This document shows, one piece after another, positions 26,673-35,832 of a DNA stretch of 64,000 bases. The number at the start of each line of letters is the position of its first letter. Within the stretch, counting starts at the first letter, position 1. The DNA comes from CALVGQ01 sp964369385. Lineage in GTDB: Bacteria; Bacillota_I; Bacilli_A; Erysipelotrichales; Erysipelotrichaceae. A program made the position numbers and the translations under genes. The stretch is taken from assembly GCA_964369385.1 (NCBI GenBank), contig CAYJEY010000007.1, forward strand, positions 21,937 through 85,936. The letters are read 5' to 3'. The notes under the pieces were generated by a model, which had not been told where the DNA came from, ran no database searches, and saw only the letters and a list, made by a program, of their open reading frames with translations.

Positions 26673-29339
26673 ATGAAACAAAGAAAATATCAATTCAATA
26701 AGTTAGTCACAATCACAGTAGTCTGTACTCTAGTATTTATAGGTCTGCTTATAAATGAAGGAAAACGAGAATTAGAGAGTGCACTTAGTAGTTCTGCTCT
26801 AGATGATTTGAAGCAAGTAGCAAATCAGACAACGCTTTTACTAGAAAATTCAATCAATCAGGATTTGAATGATTTATCTCTTTTAGCACAAGCGATATCG
26901 CATGAAGAAATTCCGAGTGAATTTGTGGGCGTACTTAAAAATAATGAAATAACTCAAAGCACACTTTTGAACTTGTATTATGTTGATTTACAAGGACAAG
27001 GGGAAAGTAGTACGGGGCAACATTCTGATTTTAGCCAAAATCAAGTTTTCATAAATGCTTTAAAACAAGATTATGTAGTGGGAACACCTTATATCGATTC
27101 ACTTACAAATCAACTTCACGTCGATCTTGCAGTACCAATCCAAGATGAGGATGAACTGATGGGTGTGTTATATGCGAAAACTTCAATATCTCAATTTGAA
27201 GAATCTCTTTTTATAAATAATCGAGGAGTAGGAGATGTCTATATCATCAATACTGAACTTGATGTTTTTTATTCTTCTAATCCAGGTCATCATGATTTGA
27301 CTTCGATATCGTTCATTGAGCAAGAAGTAATGGGAAGTGAGAATGTGGATATTGCTTTAGCAACGATTGAAGAGTTTCAGTCAGGTGGATTTACTTATGA
27401 AGACGAGTCAAAAGCACTCGTTTATTATCCTGTAAGAGGAAGTAATTGGTTAGTTGCATTTGATGTTGAAGTAGGGGCATCAAATTTGTTATTGGAGATA
27501 GCTGTCCAAAAATTTGAAATACTCATTGGTGGAGTATATTGGCTTGTGTTAGCATTAGTAATTTACGTTTCTTATGTACATTTTCGAGAACATAAACGAC
27601 ATGCAAAAATCGCTTACTTTGATCCACTAACTAACTTACCAAATGAATTAAAACTTAAGTTAGATATGAAACAAATTTTGAAGCAAAACAAAAATAAACA
27701 ATATTCAATAATTATATTTGATATCGAAAATTTCAAAGCAATCAATGAAATGTTTGGACATGCAGTGGGTGATCGCGTGTTAAAAGGGATAAAATCATTC
27801 TTTGATAAACAAAGGGAGCAAAGTCTAATTATTGCCCGCATTAATGGTGATAAATTTGCCGTCTTTGCGTTGAGTAGTTATTTAAGTGATTTAGAAAAAA
27901 TTACACAAGAAGCCTTGCTTTTCTTTGAAAAAGTTGTACCAGAATTAATCAACTATACAGTGCCTATTATAATTGGAAGATATCATATTATTGATGTTAA
28001 TGATGATGTAGATGACATTATGAGCAAGGTAACGTTGGCGCATAGCCATGCAAAAACTCTAAGCAATGAAATGATTTGTGATTATGATGAGGAATTTACA
28101 AAGATGTTACTAGCAGAAGCAGAAATTGTAAATAAAATGCGAAATGCATTAGAAAACGATGAGTTTAAAGTATTTCTACAACCAAAATTCAGTACAAGCG
28201 AAGAAGAGTTAGTAGGTGCGGAAGCACTTTGTCGCTGGGTAGAGGCGGATGGAAATATCATATATCCGAGTGATTTTGTGCCGCTATTTGAAAAGAATGG
28301 TTTTATTGTTGAGTTAGATAAGCATATTCTTGAAGGTGTTTGCAAAAGCTTGCAAAACTGGCAAAATAAAGGGTATGGTAAATTATCTGTATCTGTAAAC
28401 TGTTCCCGCTTGAATGTGGAAAACCCATTCTTTGTGGAAGGGGTAGTAAGTATAGCAGATAAATATGAAGTGCCTCACGATTGTATTGAAATTGAACTTA
28501 CAGAGTCAACAACAATTGAAAATGAGAAAGCCATTAAAAAGTTGTTTGATGACTTACATCACAATGGGTTTAAAGTATCAATTGATGATTTTGGAGCTGG
28601 ATATTCCTCGTTAGGAATGTTGAAAGATTTAAAAGTAGATGTGTTGAAGTTAGATCGTAGCTTTTTTATACAAGGTGAAAACAAACGTCGAGAAGAAATG
28701 CTAGTGGATAGTATTATTAAGATGTCCCATAGTTTATCAATGTCAGTTGTTGCTGAAGGTGTTGAATCTCGAGAACAAGCCGAATTATTGAAATCGATGA
28801 ACTGTGATGCTATTCAAGGATTTATTTTTGCGAAGCCAATGAGAGTTGATGAATTTGAGCGAACTTATCAAAAAGCGTTAAAACAAAAAGCATTAAGTGA
28901 TGCTAGTAAAGTTCAATTAATTAAAAATATTAATGATGCTCGATTTGCGAGTTCATTTGTTCCAAGTGGGATTATCATTACAAAGCTAGATGATGAATTT
29001 ACACTTGTAGAAGCAAATGATAGCTATTTTGATATTATTGGGTATACAAAAAAAGAAGTACGTGATCTTTTCCAAAATAGTGGATTAAAGCTAATTCACC
29101 CAGAAAACCGTGCTCAAGCCAAAAGCTATTTTACAAAAGAATTCCATACAAATCCGCAACAGAACATTATGTTTGTCTGCCGATGTGTAACCAAAGATAG
29201 AGGGTATATTAGTGTTCAATTGACTGGGAGGATTGCTCAAGATGAAAAGGGAACACAACGCCTTTATATTTCAGTTACAGATGTATCTCACTATTTACAA
29301 TTAGTAAATAAAGTAAATAAAAAAGAGTACCTAGAGTAA
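26673..29339 (+). CDS. membrane c-di-GMP protein: Cache-like sensor, GGDEF (degenerate), EAL, C-terminal PAS
   Basis: 888 residues. A first helix (about 10-30) and a second (about 275-298) flank an extracellular Cache-like sensor. A GGDEF domain follows, but its signature reads NGDKF instead of GG(D/E)EF, so cyclase activity is doubtful. The EAL domain looks intact: GAEALCRW, VNCSRLN, ELTES, SIDDFGAGYSSLG, LKLDRSF, VVAEGVES, QGFIFAKP. A PAS-like domain (about 750-880, IITKLDDEFTLVEANDSYF) closes the protein, an unusual position. It probably degrades c-di-GMP under control of an external and an internal signal. I chose ATG 26673 with AAAGGTGGTGA upstream rather than GTG 26661, which lies in that site. 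Confidence 0.88.
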   Translation: MKQRKYQFNKLVTITVVCTLVFIGLLINEGKRELESALSSSALDDLKQVANQTTLLLENSINQDLNDLSLLAQAISHEEIPSEFVGVLKNNEITQSTLLNLYYVDLQGQGESSTGQHSDFSQNQVFINALKQDYVVGTPYIDSLTNQLHVDLAVPIQDEDELMGVLYAKTSISQFEESLFINNRGVGDVYIINTELDVFYSSNPGHHDLTSISFIEQEVMGSENVDIALATIEEFQSGGFTYEDESKALVYYPVRGSNWLVAFDVEVGASNLLLEIAVQKFEILIGGVYWLVLALVIYVSYVHFREHKRHAKIAYFDPLTNLPNELKLKLDMKQILKQNKNKQYSIIIFDIENFKAINEMFGHAVGDRVLKGIKSFFDKQREQSLIIARINGDKFAVFALSSYLSDLEKITQEALLFFEKVVPELINYTVPIIIGRYHIIDVNDDVDDIMSKVTLAHSHAKTLSNEMICDYDEEFTKMLLAEAEIVNKMRNALENDEFKVFLQPKFSTSEEELVGAEALCRWVEADGNIIYPSDFVPLFEKNGFIVELDKHILEGVCKSLQNWQNKGYGKLSVSVNCSRLNVENPFFVEGVVSIADKYEVPHDCIEIELTESTTIENEKAIKKLFDDLHHNGFKVSIDDFGAGYSSLGMLKDLKVDVLKLDRSFFIQGENKRREEMLVDSIIKMSHSLSMSVVAEGVESREQAELLKSMNCDAIQGFIFAKPMRVDEFERTYQKALKQKALSDASKVQLIKNINDARFASSFVPSGIIITKLDDEFTLVEANDSYFDIIGYTKKEVRDLFQNSGLKLIHPENRAQAKSYFTKEFHTNPQQNIMFVCRCVTKDRGYISVQLTGRIAQDEKGTQRLYISVTDVSHYLQLVNKVNKKEYLE

Positions 29340-29384
29340 GTATAGTACAATGATTGTACAAACTTAGTCTTAGGTACTTTTTTT
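29326..29384. terminator. bidirectional terminator between converging genes
   Basis: Arms AGTACCTA (29326-29333) and TAGGTACT (29371-29378) enclose an inner hairpin GTACAA-TGA-TTGTAC (29345-29359). T-rich runs flank both sides (TTTTTTT at 29378-29384; A-rich on the other side). Confidence 0.7.
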
Positions 29385-30153
29385 ATTCTATAATTTCAAT
29401 TGATTCAATGATGACATCTTCGACAGGTTGATCGTTGTAACTTGTTTCTACTTGTGAAATTTCTTCTACAATATCCATTCCTTCAAATACATAACCAAAC
29501 ACAGGATGTTGACCATCTAAGTGATAAGTTCCGCTTACTTCTTCATAAAGTTGAGTAGCCCCACTTGGCCATCCATAATCAATGAGTTGCTTTGCCGTTT
29601 GTACATCTGTTTGTTTACCGGATACGATGAAAAATTGACTACCATTTGTGTTGGGTTGCCCTGTATTTGCCATCGAGATAGCACCATAAAAGTGATAAAG
29701 CTTGCCATTGAATTCGGTTGCAAACCCTTCTTGCCAAATGCTTTCTCCACCAGACCCTGTTGCAGTTGGATCACCACCTTGAATCATAAAGTCTTGAATG
29801 ATTCGATGAAATGTAATTCCATCATAGTAACCGTTTTTTGCATGAGTGATAAAGTTTTCTGTAGCAAGTGGTGCTTCAGAAGGAAATAGTCGTAATTTAA
29901 TATCTCCCATGTTTGTGTGCATAATCACATCAATTGCATCCTCAGGAATCACAGTCCCATAATAGTAATCAAGTATATCCTGACTATAAGATTCATAACT
30001 GATTTCCTCTTCAGTGCTTTCTTCACTCGTATTAGTTTGTGTTGTGTTTTCTTCATCTTGAGAAGATGTGTCCGGTGTAGTTAGTGGTGCACTAACATTT
30101 GATGAACACCCGACAAGTAAAATACATAAGAATATTGCAATTAGTTTTTTCAT
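29383..30153 (-). CDS. cyclophilin-type peptidyl-prolyl isomerase lipoprotein
   Basis: 256-residue lipoprotein with lipobox LVGC and a Thr/Glu/Ser linker of about 40 residues. The cyclophilin domain runs from about residue 80: HTNMGDIKLRLFPSEAP, ENFITHAKNGYYDGITFHRIIQDFMIQGGDP, GAISMANTGQPNTNGSQFFIV and HPVFGYVFEGMD. Catalytic Arg (FHRI), Phe and Gln-Gly-Gly positions are kept. It catalyses proline cis-trans isomerisation in secreted or surface proteins outside the membrane. It stands alone, converging with the c-di-GMP gene across a shared terminator. Confidence 0.93.
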   Translation of the reverse strand: MKKLIAIFLCILLVGCSSNVSAPLTTPDTSSQDEENTTQTNTSEESTEEEISYESYSQDILDYYYGTVIPEDAIDVIMHTNMGDIKLRLFPSEAPLATENFITHAKNGYYDGITFHRIIQDFMIQGGDPTATGSGGESIWQEGFATEFNGKLYHFYGAISMANTGQPNTNGSQFFIVSGKQTDVQTAKQLIDYGWPSGATQLYEEVSGTYHLDGQHPVFGYVFEGMDIVEEISQVETSYNDQPVEDVIIESIEIIE

Positions 30154-30296
30154 ATTTTTTCTCCATTTTATTCAAACGAAATTATAACGAACATTGATAA
30201 ATAAATCAAGATTTGCGTCAATTTGAGTCAATTGTTTGAATCATGTGAAATTGTGTTTATAAATCTTCAATTGTTGATGTGAAATGTGGTAGAATC

Positions 30297-30325
30297 TTCA
30301 AAAAAAGTGAATAATTTGTTATAAT
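30297..30325 (+). promoter_or_regulatory. promoter of the SPFH/TPM cluster
   Basis: A perfect TATAAT (30320-30325) lies 17 bases after TTCAAA (30297-30302), about 24 bases before the ribosome binding site. It is a sigma-A-type promoter; I see no clear sigma-W-type AAC/CGTA pair. Confidence 0.55.
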
Positions 30326-30355
30326 AATGTTTGTACATCGATAGAGAGGTGAGTT

Positions 30356-31159
30356 ATGAGAGGACATGGAGCATTTTCAAATTTCTTGATGCAATGGGTA
30401 TTTAATATTAAGTTCATTTTTGTGGTTGCAATTTTAGTATGTGGAGTTATTTATTTAGATTGGTCAATCTGGTGGGTAATTGGAATATTAGCGGCTTGGT
30501 TTCTTATTGCGGCAGTATTTACAATGATTATTAGTGCATCACTAATTGCGCATTCACAGACAAAAGAGGTTCGTCGAGAAAATAAAAATCCGTATTCAAA
30601 TTCTACTCAACAAATGTTGAATACAACAGAAGTTGAAAAAGAAGAGATACAAGAAATAAGCCAAGAGGAACTTATAAAAAAAATGCCTCAATGGTCAAAG
30701 AAATTAGCTAGTTTATGTAATTATCTGAAAATTGATGAAGAAACATATCTAGAATATTTGGCACATGCTTGCAGTAGTGAAGAGGTAAAAATACATGCAC
30801 AAGAGCAAGGGAAAGCCTTTTATCAAAACTGTATCAAAAAGCTATTAGAAGTATTGGCAAGTGAGAAGAAAGTCATTTCATATAAAGCAGGTAATCAAGA
30901 AGCTTTTATCAAGGAAGTAAATCACTGCGCATTTGCACAAGATTTAACACTTGTTCAGCTTAGTTCAGAAGTAAGTGATGAAGAGTTGTTAAGGACGATT
31001 TCTAGTGCCAACAAGGAATGGCAATTAGTTCAACTACAAATTGACAATCAAATATACATGGCAGTTGTATCACGCGTAGATGCCAATGCATTTATGATGA
31101 GTTTCAATTTATGGAATCAGTTTTACGAAGTGAATTATCAAGCAAGTTTAGTTGGATAA
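30356..31159 (+). CDS. unrecognised two-helix membrane protein, first gene of SPFH/TPM cluster
   Basis: 267 residues. Two closely spaced helices (about 13-33 and 38-62) are followed by a soluble part of about 200 residues, probably cytosolic, with a charged region and mixed alpha/beta character (YLEYLAHACSSEEVKIHAQEQGKAFYQN). I do not recognise a family. Start ATG 30356 has GAGAGGTGAG upstream. It precedes the SPFH-domain gene by 12 bases and is probably co-transcribed with it, occupying the place where PspA (YdjF) stands in Bacillus ydjFGHI, although it is not PspA-like. Function unknown. Confidence 0.7.
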   Translation: MRGHGAFSNFLMQWVFNIKFIFVVAILVCGVIYLDWSIWWVIGILAAWFLIAAVFTMIISASLIAHSQTKEVRRENKNPYSNSTQQMLNTTEVEKEEIQEISQEELIKKMPQWSKKLASLCNYLKIDEETYLEYLAHACSSEEVKIHAQEQGKAFYQNCIKKLLEVLASEKKVISYKAGNQEAFIKEVNHCAFAQDLTLVQLSSEVSDEELLRTISSANKEWQLVQLQIDNQIYMAVVSRVDANAFMMSFNLWNQFYEVNYQASLVG

Positions 31160-31171
31160 AAGGAGGACATT

Positions 31172-32494
31172 ATGGGTCTAATTAAAGCAGGTTTAGGAGC
31201 AATTGGAGGGACATTTGCAGATCAGTGGAAAGAGTTAATTTACTGTGATGCAATGGACGAGACAGTATTAGTTAAAAAAGGGCAAAAGCGTACTAGTGGA
31301 CGCTCATCAAACACAAAAGGAGATGATAATATCATTTCTAGTGGATCGGGAGTTGTTGTAAATGATGGGCAATGTATGATCATTGTTGAACAAGGTAAAA
31401 TTGTAGAAGTTTGTGCTGAACCAGGGGAGTTCATCTTTGATGATTCAACTGAACCAAGTATCTTTGGTGGAAGTCTTGGAGAAGGAATTAAAAATACTTT
31501 TGCTGCAATTGGTAAGCGGTTTACTTATGGCGGTGATACTGGTAAAGACCAACGTGTTTACTATTTCAATACTAAAGAAATCATGAGTAACAAATATGGT
31601 ACTGCTACACCTGTACCATTCCGTGTTGTGGATCAAAACATTGGTTTAGATATTGATATTGCAATTCGCTGTCATGGTGAATATTCTTATAAAATTGTGA
31701 ATCCATTGTTGTTTTATACAAATGTATGTGGAAATGTACAATTTGAATATCGACGTAATGAAATCGACAGTCAATTAAAAAGTGAATTATTGACAGCACT
31801 TCAACCTGCATTTGCAGAAATTTCTTTAAAAGGAATTCGCTATAGCTTACTACCAGCGCATACAATGGAAATTGCAGAAGCGCTAAATGATGTTTTATCA
31901 AAAAGCTGGCAAGAAACACGCGGTATTAAAATTCATGCATTTGGTGTATCTTCAGTAAGTGCTTCAAAAGAAGATGAAGATATGATCAAAGAATTGCAAC
32001 GCAATGCTGTGTTTAGAAATCCAAACATGGCAGGTGCTCACTTGGTAAACGCTCAAGCAGAAGCAATGCAAAGTGCTGCAAAAAATGAATCAGGAATGGG
32101 TGGTATGATGGGATTCATGGGCATGAATATGGCTCAACAATCAGGCGGAGTCAATGCTCAAAACTTGTTTGCAATGGGTGCCCAACAACAGCAACAGCAA
32201 CAAGCACCAGTAGCACAACCAAGTGGTTGGACATGTAGTTCAGGGCACAGTGGGAATACTGGTAAATTTTGTGCTGATTGTGGAGCTCCGAAACCACAAG
32301 AACAAGGTTGGACATGTAATTGTGGTGCAGTAAACAAAGGTAAATTTTGTGCAGAGTGTGGAAGCAAAAAGCCAATTGGAGCTGTAGTTTATCAATGCGA
32401 TAAATGCGGATGGCAGCCAGAAGATACGACAAAAGTGTTAAAGTTCTGTCCTGAATGTGGAGATCCATTCGACGAGAACGATATTAAACAATAA
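31172..32494 (+). CDS. SPFH-domain protein with C-terminal zinc ribbons (YdjI-like)
   Basis: 440 residues. An N-terminal SPFH/virion-core-like domain of the YdjI type (residues 1-290, with GAIGGTFADQWKE, AEPGEFIFDDSTEPS, VPFRVVDQNIGLDIDIAIRCHGEYSYKI) is followed by a Gly/Met-rich and Gln-rich linker (about 300-350). Three C-terminal zinc-ribbon segments then follow (FCADCGAPKP, FCAECGSKKP, FCPECGDP). In Bacillus, YdjI acts at the membrane with PspA-type partners. Here it is followed by the YdjG- and YdjH-like genes, so a membrane-stress complex is likely. GGAGGAC precedes the ATG. Confidence 0.85.
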   Translation: MGLIKAGLGAIGGTFADQWKELIYCDAMDETVLVKKGQKRTSGRSSNTKGDDNIISSGSGVVVNDGQCMIIVEQGKIVEVCAEPGEFIFDDSTEPSIFGGSLGEGIKNTFAAIGKRFTYGGDTGKDQRVYYFNTKEIMSNKYGTATPVPFRVVDQNIGLDIDIAIRCHGEYSYKIVNPLLFYTNVCGNVQFEYRRNEIDSQLKSELLTALQPAFAEISLKGIRYSLLPAHTMEIAEALNDVLSKSWQETRGIKIHAFGVSSVSASKEDEDMIKELQRNAVFRNPNMAGAHLVNAQAEAMQSAAKNESGMGGMMGFMGMNMAQQSGGVNAQNLFAMGAQQQQQQQAPVAQPSGWTCSSGHSGNTGKFCADCGAPKPQEQGWTCNCGAVNKGKFCAECGSKKPIGAVVYQCDKCGWQPEDTTKVLKFCPECGDPFDENDIKQ

Positions 32495-32504
32495 AATCAA
32501 TGAT

Positions 32505-32535
32505 AGTAGGTGAGAAAATCACTTGCCTACTTTTA
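32505..32535 (+). terminator. intercistronic hairpin between SPFH and zinc-ribbon genes
   Basis: AGTAGG...CCTACT (6 bp), with inner TGA/TCA pairing, is followed by a short T run. It could be a partial terminator or processing site that makes the SPFH transcript more abundant than the downstream genes. Confidence 0.5.
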
Positions 32536-32554
32536 TAATGGGAGTAAGAGGAAG

Positions 32555-33637
32555 ATGACAGAAATTCAAGAATATAAATGCCCCAATTGTGGCGGCGCAA
32601 TCTCATTTGATAGTCATGCTCAAAAAATGAAGTGTCCTTATTGTGATGCGGAATTTGAAGTTGAAGCATTGAAGTCATATGATGATGCACTAAAAGAGGA
32701 TGTAAATGATCAAGAAGAAATGGTTTGGGATACTCAAGCTGGTGGGGAATGGTCACAAGAAGAAAAAGATAAAATTTCAATTTATACTTGTAAATCATGT
32801 GCAGGGGAAATTGTAGGAGATGATACACTAGCTTCTACGAGCTGCCCGTATTGTGGTAATCCAGTAGTATTCATGGGAAAATTCTCAGGAGAACTGCGCC
32901 CAGATTATGTTATTCCATTCAAATTGGATAAACAAGCTGCAATGGATGGATTAAAGAAACATATCCAAGGTAAAATTTTATTGCCTAAAGCATTTCAAAC
33001 ACAAAATCATATCGAAGAAATTAAAGGGATTTATGTACCTTTCTGGTTGTTTGATGCGGATGTTCAAGCCAATATGCGTTATCGCGCGACAAAAGTGCGC
33101 ACATGGAGTGATTCTAACTACAACTATCGCGAAACACAACATTACTCAATTACAAGAAATGGACGTGTTGCGTTTGAGAATGTTGCGATTGATGGTTCTA
33201 CAAAAATGGAAGATGATTTAATGGAATCAATCAACCCTTATACATTTAAAGATGCAGTTGACTTTCAAACAGCATATTTAGCAGGTTATCTTGCTGATAA
33301 ATATGATGTTACTGCAGATGACAGTATTGATCGTGCAAATGAGCGTGTTAAACAAAGTACAGAAGATGTATTTAGAAAAACAGTTCATGGATATAGTACT
33401 GTAACTCGTGAGCATGCAGGTATTCACTTATCAAATGGTGAAGCAAAATATGCACTGTACCCGGTTTGGTTTTTATCAACGATCTATGCAGGAAAAAAAT
33501 ATGTTTTTGCAATGAATGGACAAACAGGAAAATTTGTCGGTGACTTACCAATGGATCAAGGTAAGTTTTGGATGTGGACAATTGGGTTGTTTGCAGGAAT
33601 TACAATTCTTGGAACACTCATGATGTTTGTGATGTAG
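32555..33637 (+). CDS. zinc-ribbon membrane protein (YdjG-like)
   Basis: 360 residues. Two N-terminal zinc ribbons (CPNCGG...CPYCDAEF and CKSCAGEI...CPYCGNP) lead to a central soluble domain with YVIPFKLDKQAAMDGLKKHI and GIYVPFWLFDADVQANMRYRA, then one C-terminal helix (FWMWTIGLFAGITILGTLMMFVM). The arrangement matches Bacillus YdjG, a tail-anchored protein encoded between PspA-like and TPM genes. I chose ATG 32555 with AGAGGAAG upstream; the in-frame ATG at 32510 lies inside the upstream hairpin. It is 12 bases before the TPM gene. Molecular role unknown. Confidence 0.82.
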   Translation: MTEIQEYKCPNCGGAISFDSHAQKMKCPYCDAEFEVEALKSYDDALKEDVNDQEEMVWDTQAGGEWSQEEKDKISIYTCKSCAGEIVGDDTLASTSCPYCGNPVVFMGKFSGELRPDYVIPFKLDKQAAMDGLKKHIQGKILLPKAFQTQNHIEEIKGIYVPFWLFDADVQANMRYRATKVRTWSDSNYNYRETQHYSITRNGRVAFENVAIDGSTKMEDDLMESINPYTFKDAVDFQTAYLAGYLADKYDVTADDSIDRANERVKQSTEDVFRKTVHGYSTVTREHAGIHLSNGEAKYALYPVWFLSTIYAGKKYVFAMNGQTGKFVGDLPMDQGKFWMWTIGLFAGITILGTLMMFVM

Positions 33638-33648
33638 GGGGAATAAAG

Positions 33649-34428
33649 ATGAAAAAAATGATGAAAATGATTGGTTTTGTATTCCTTCTTCTTACAATGA
33701 GCATCACAAGTGTAGCAGCAGATGAAAATCGTGATCGCTTCGTTGATGATGCGGATCTTGTGAGTTCAAACCAAGAAAGTGATTTAGAAAATCAACTAGA
33801 TGAAATTAGCGAGAAATATGAGTTCGACTTTGTAGTTGTTACAGTTGATTCTTTAGGTGGAAAAACGCCAACAGCATATGCAGATGATTTCTTTGACTAC
33901 AATGGTTATGGTTATGGACCAAATTACGATGGTGCATTACTACTTGTAGCGATGGATTCAAGAGATGTGTATATAAGCACAACAGGAGCTGGTATTACTT
34001 ATATTAGTGATCGTGAAATTGATTATATTTTAGATGAAGTTGTAGCATATTTAGCAGAAGAATACTATGCTGAAGCATTTGAAAAATTCATTGACGAAAC
34101 TGAAGATGCACTAAATTCTAGTAATAGCACTGTAAGTACTTCAGGAGATAGTTCAGGTTTTGATACGCAAACATTCCTGATTGTATTAGGGGCTGCAGCG
34201 TTAACGACAGCAGTTGTAATGTTCCTACTTGTAGGACAGTTGAAAAGTGTTCGTATGCAACCAGATGCACGCAATTATGTTAAGGACAATAGTTTTGTGT
34301 TAAATGTTGAGCGTGATCAATTTTTATATCGCACTGTAAAACGTTCAGCGAAACCTAAGCAAAATTCAAGCTCTAGTCATCGTGGTTCTTCTGGAAGAAG
34401 CCATGGCGGTGGCGGTAGAAAATTCTAA
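33649..34428 (+). CDS. TPM-domain protein (YgcG/YdjH-like)
   Basis: 259 residues. The signal peptide (to about residue 24) is followed by a TPM domain outside the membrane (RFVDDADLVSSNQESDLENQLDEISEKYEFDFVVVTVDSLGG through TTGAGITYISDREIDYILD), a helix at about 177-198, and a cytosolic tail ending in a Ser/Gly-rich segment with GGGGRKF, a tail typical of YgcG proteins. It is the last gene of the cluster, followed by a strong terminator. TPM proteins are associated with membrane-protein repair (plant TLP18.3/Psb32) and the envelope-stress cluster of Bacillus. ATG 33649 has GGGGGAA upstream. Confidence 0.88.
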   Translation: MKKMMKMIGFVFLLLTMSITSVAADENRDRFVDDADLVSSNQESDLENQLDEISEKYEFDFVVVTVDSLGGKTPTAYADDFFDYNGYGYGPNYDGALLLVAMDSRDVYISTTGAGITYISDREIDYILDEVVAYLAEEYYAEAFEKFIDETEDALNSSNSTVSTSGDSSGFDTQTFLIVLGAAALTTAVVMFLLVGQLKSVRMQPDARNYVKDNSFVLNVERDQFLYRTVKRSAKPKQNSSSSHRGSSGRSHGGGGRKF

Positions 34429-34432
34429 TCGC

Positions 34433-34457
34433 AAACTCTACTTCGGTAGAGTTTTTT
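34433..34457 (+). terminator. rho-independent terminator of SPFH/TPM cluster
   Basis: The 9-bp stem AAACTCTAC / GTAGAGTTT is closed by a TTCG tetraloop and followed by a T run. Confidence 0.92.
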
Positions 34458-34518
34458 TATGTGTGTATTTTACTAAAAAGCTAGAGATTGTGGTAGAATA
34501 AAATGAGGATGTGGTAAA

Positions 34519-35832
34519 ATGAAAAAGTATTGCTTAATGTTGAGTATAATAGTAATGGCGATAATGTTTAGTATTCTGATGGTTAATGAGTCATCTACCA
34601 AAAATAATATGTATGATGAAGAAGGCTCATTTTTTCATGTAGAAAAAAATACTGGAGAAGCCTATGTGTATTATGCAACAGGGTTACCACAAGACATTCA
34701 AGAAGCAGTGATTTATCGCACTTATCAGTTCGCAGATAATTTAGAATTTGTGGAAAATGATAGTCAAACCTGGATTATGGAAGTAAATTTTATCGAAGAA
34801 AAAGTAATGAGTGCACTGTTTAAGCAAGTAGAAGACAATCAAGTCATCAATATTCAAAGTGTGGCATGGCAACCAGGAAGTAGTCAAATTTTTAAAGATG
34901 TCATCGCTGAGGACTTGCTATTTAAGTTAAGTGCGGATGTTCGTTATGCCTTGCAACCACTAGAATCAATGAATGAGCTTGGCTATACATTAGATTTTTA
35001 TAATCAAACTGATTTTGAACATTTAAAAGAAAGTCCGTTCTTGATTGATCATGACAATATTACGTTTTATTTTGCAAGTAATCAGTTTGGGATTCATGAA
35101 GCTTTTGAAATTGTTTATCCACTTCATGAGGTTGTGAGTTATCTTTCAATAGATACTGGAATAACTCAAGTAGAGTCTTCACTTATTCATCAAATTAACC
35201 GCTATATTGATCCACAACGACCAGTGATTGCCTTTACATTTGATGATGGTCCAAGATTAGGTACAAGCGATGATATTGAAGAAATCCTAATGAAGTATGG
35301 GCAAAGCGCTACCTTTTTTGTGCTAGGACAGAAGATAGAGGGCAAAGAAGATATTATTATTGATATGATAAATCATGGACACGAAATTGCAACACACTCT
35401 CATACACACAAAAATTTTAATTCAATCAGTGATGAAACCTTAGCTTTTGAAGTCAACGAACCTGTACGTTTAATTGAAGAGTTAACAGGATATGAATACT
35501 CACCAACATCGATTCGTGCTCCTTATGGGGCATCAAATGATCATGTTAAATCACAAGTCCAGTATCCCTTCATTTTATGGAGTGTAGATACTCTTGATTG
35601 GCGTTATCGAAATGCAAATGTAGTCACTCAACATGTGCTTGCCCATGTAAGTGATGGAGATATTGTTCTTATGCACGATTTATACGAATCAACGCAGATG
35701 GCGGTAGAGCGACTAGTACCAGAACTTATCGAACAAGGATATCAGATAGTGTCTGTATCACAACTTGCTAAGCACAGAGGAGCTACACTTGAATCAGGAC
35801 AAGTTTATCGCTCGTTTGAGGTTCAACCATGA
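34519..35832 (+). CDS. polysaccharide deacetylase (NodB domain), membrane-anchored
   Basis: 437 residues. An N-terminal helix (about 3-22) without a lipobox anchors the protein. A region of about 200 residues resembling the DUF3298/PdaC-type N-terminal domain follows. The NodB domain has all five motifs: TFDDGP (metal and base Asp), HSHTH (zinc His pair), RAPYGAS, a Trp/Asp motif at ILWSVDTLDW, and LMHD. It would deacetylate peptidoglycan N-acetyl sugars outside the cell, often conferring lysozyme resistance. Its stop overlaps the mutY start (ATGA), so the two are coupled. Substrate (GlcNAc or MurNAc) is not decided. Confidence 0.9.
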   Translation: MKKYCLMLSIIVMAIMFSILMVNESSTKNNMYDEEGSFFHVEKNTGEAYVYYATGLPQDIQEAVIYRTYQFADNLEFVENDSQTWIMEVNFIEEKVMSALFKQVEDNQVINIQSVAWQPGSSQIFKDVIAEDLLFKLSADVRYALQPLESMNELGYTLDFYNQTDFEHLKESPFLIDHDNITFYFASNQFGIHEAFEIVYPLHEVVSYLSIDTGITQVESSLIHQINRYIDPQRPVIAFTFDDGPRLGTSDDIEEILMKYGQSATFFVLGQKIEGKEDIIIDMINHGHEIATHSHTHKNFNSISDETLAFEVNEPVRLIEELTGYEYSPTSIRAPYGASNDHVKSQVQYPFILWSVDTLDWRYRNANVVTQHVLAHVSDGDIVLMHDLYESTQMAVERLVPELIEQGYQIVSVSQLAKHRGATLESGQVYRSFEVQP

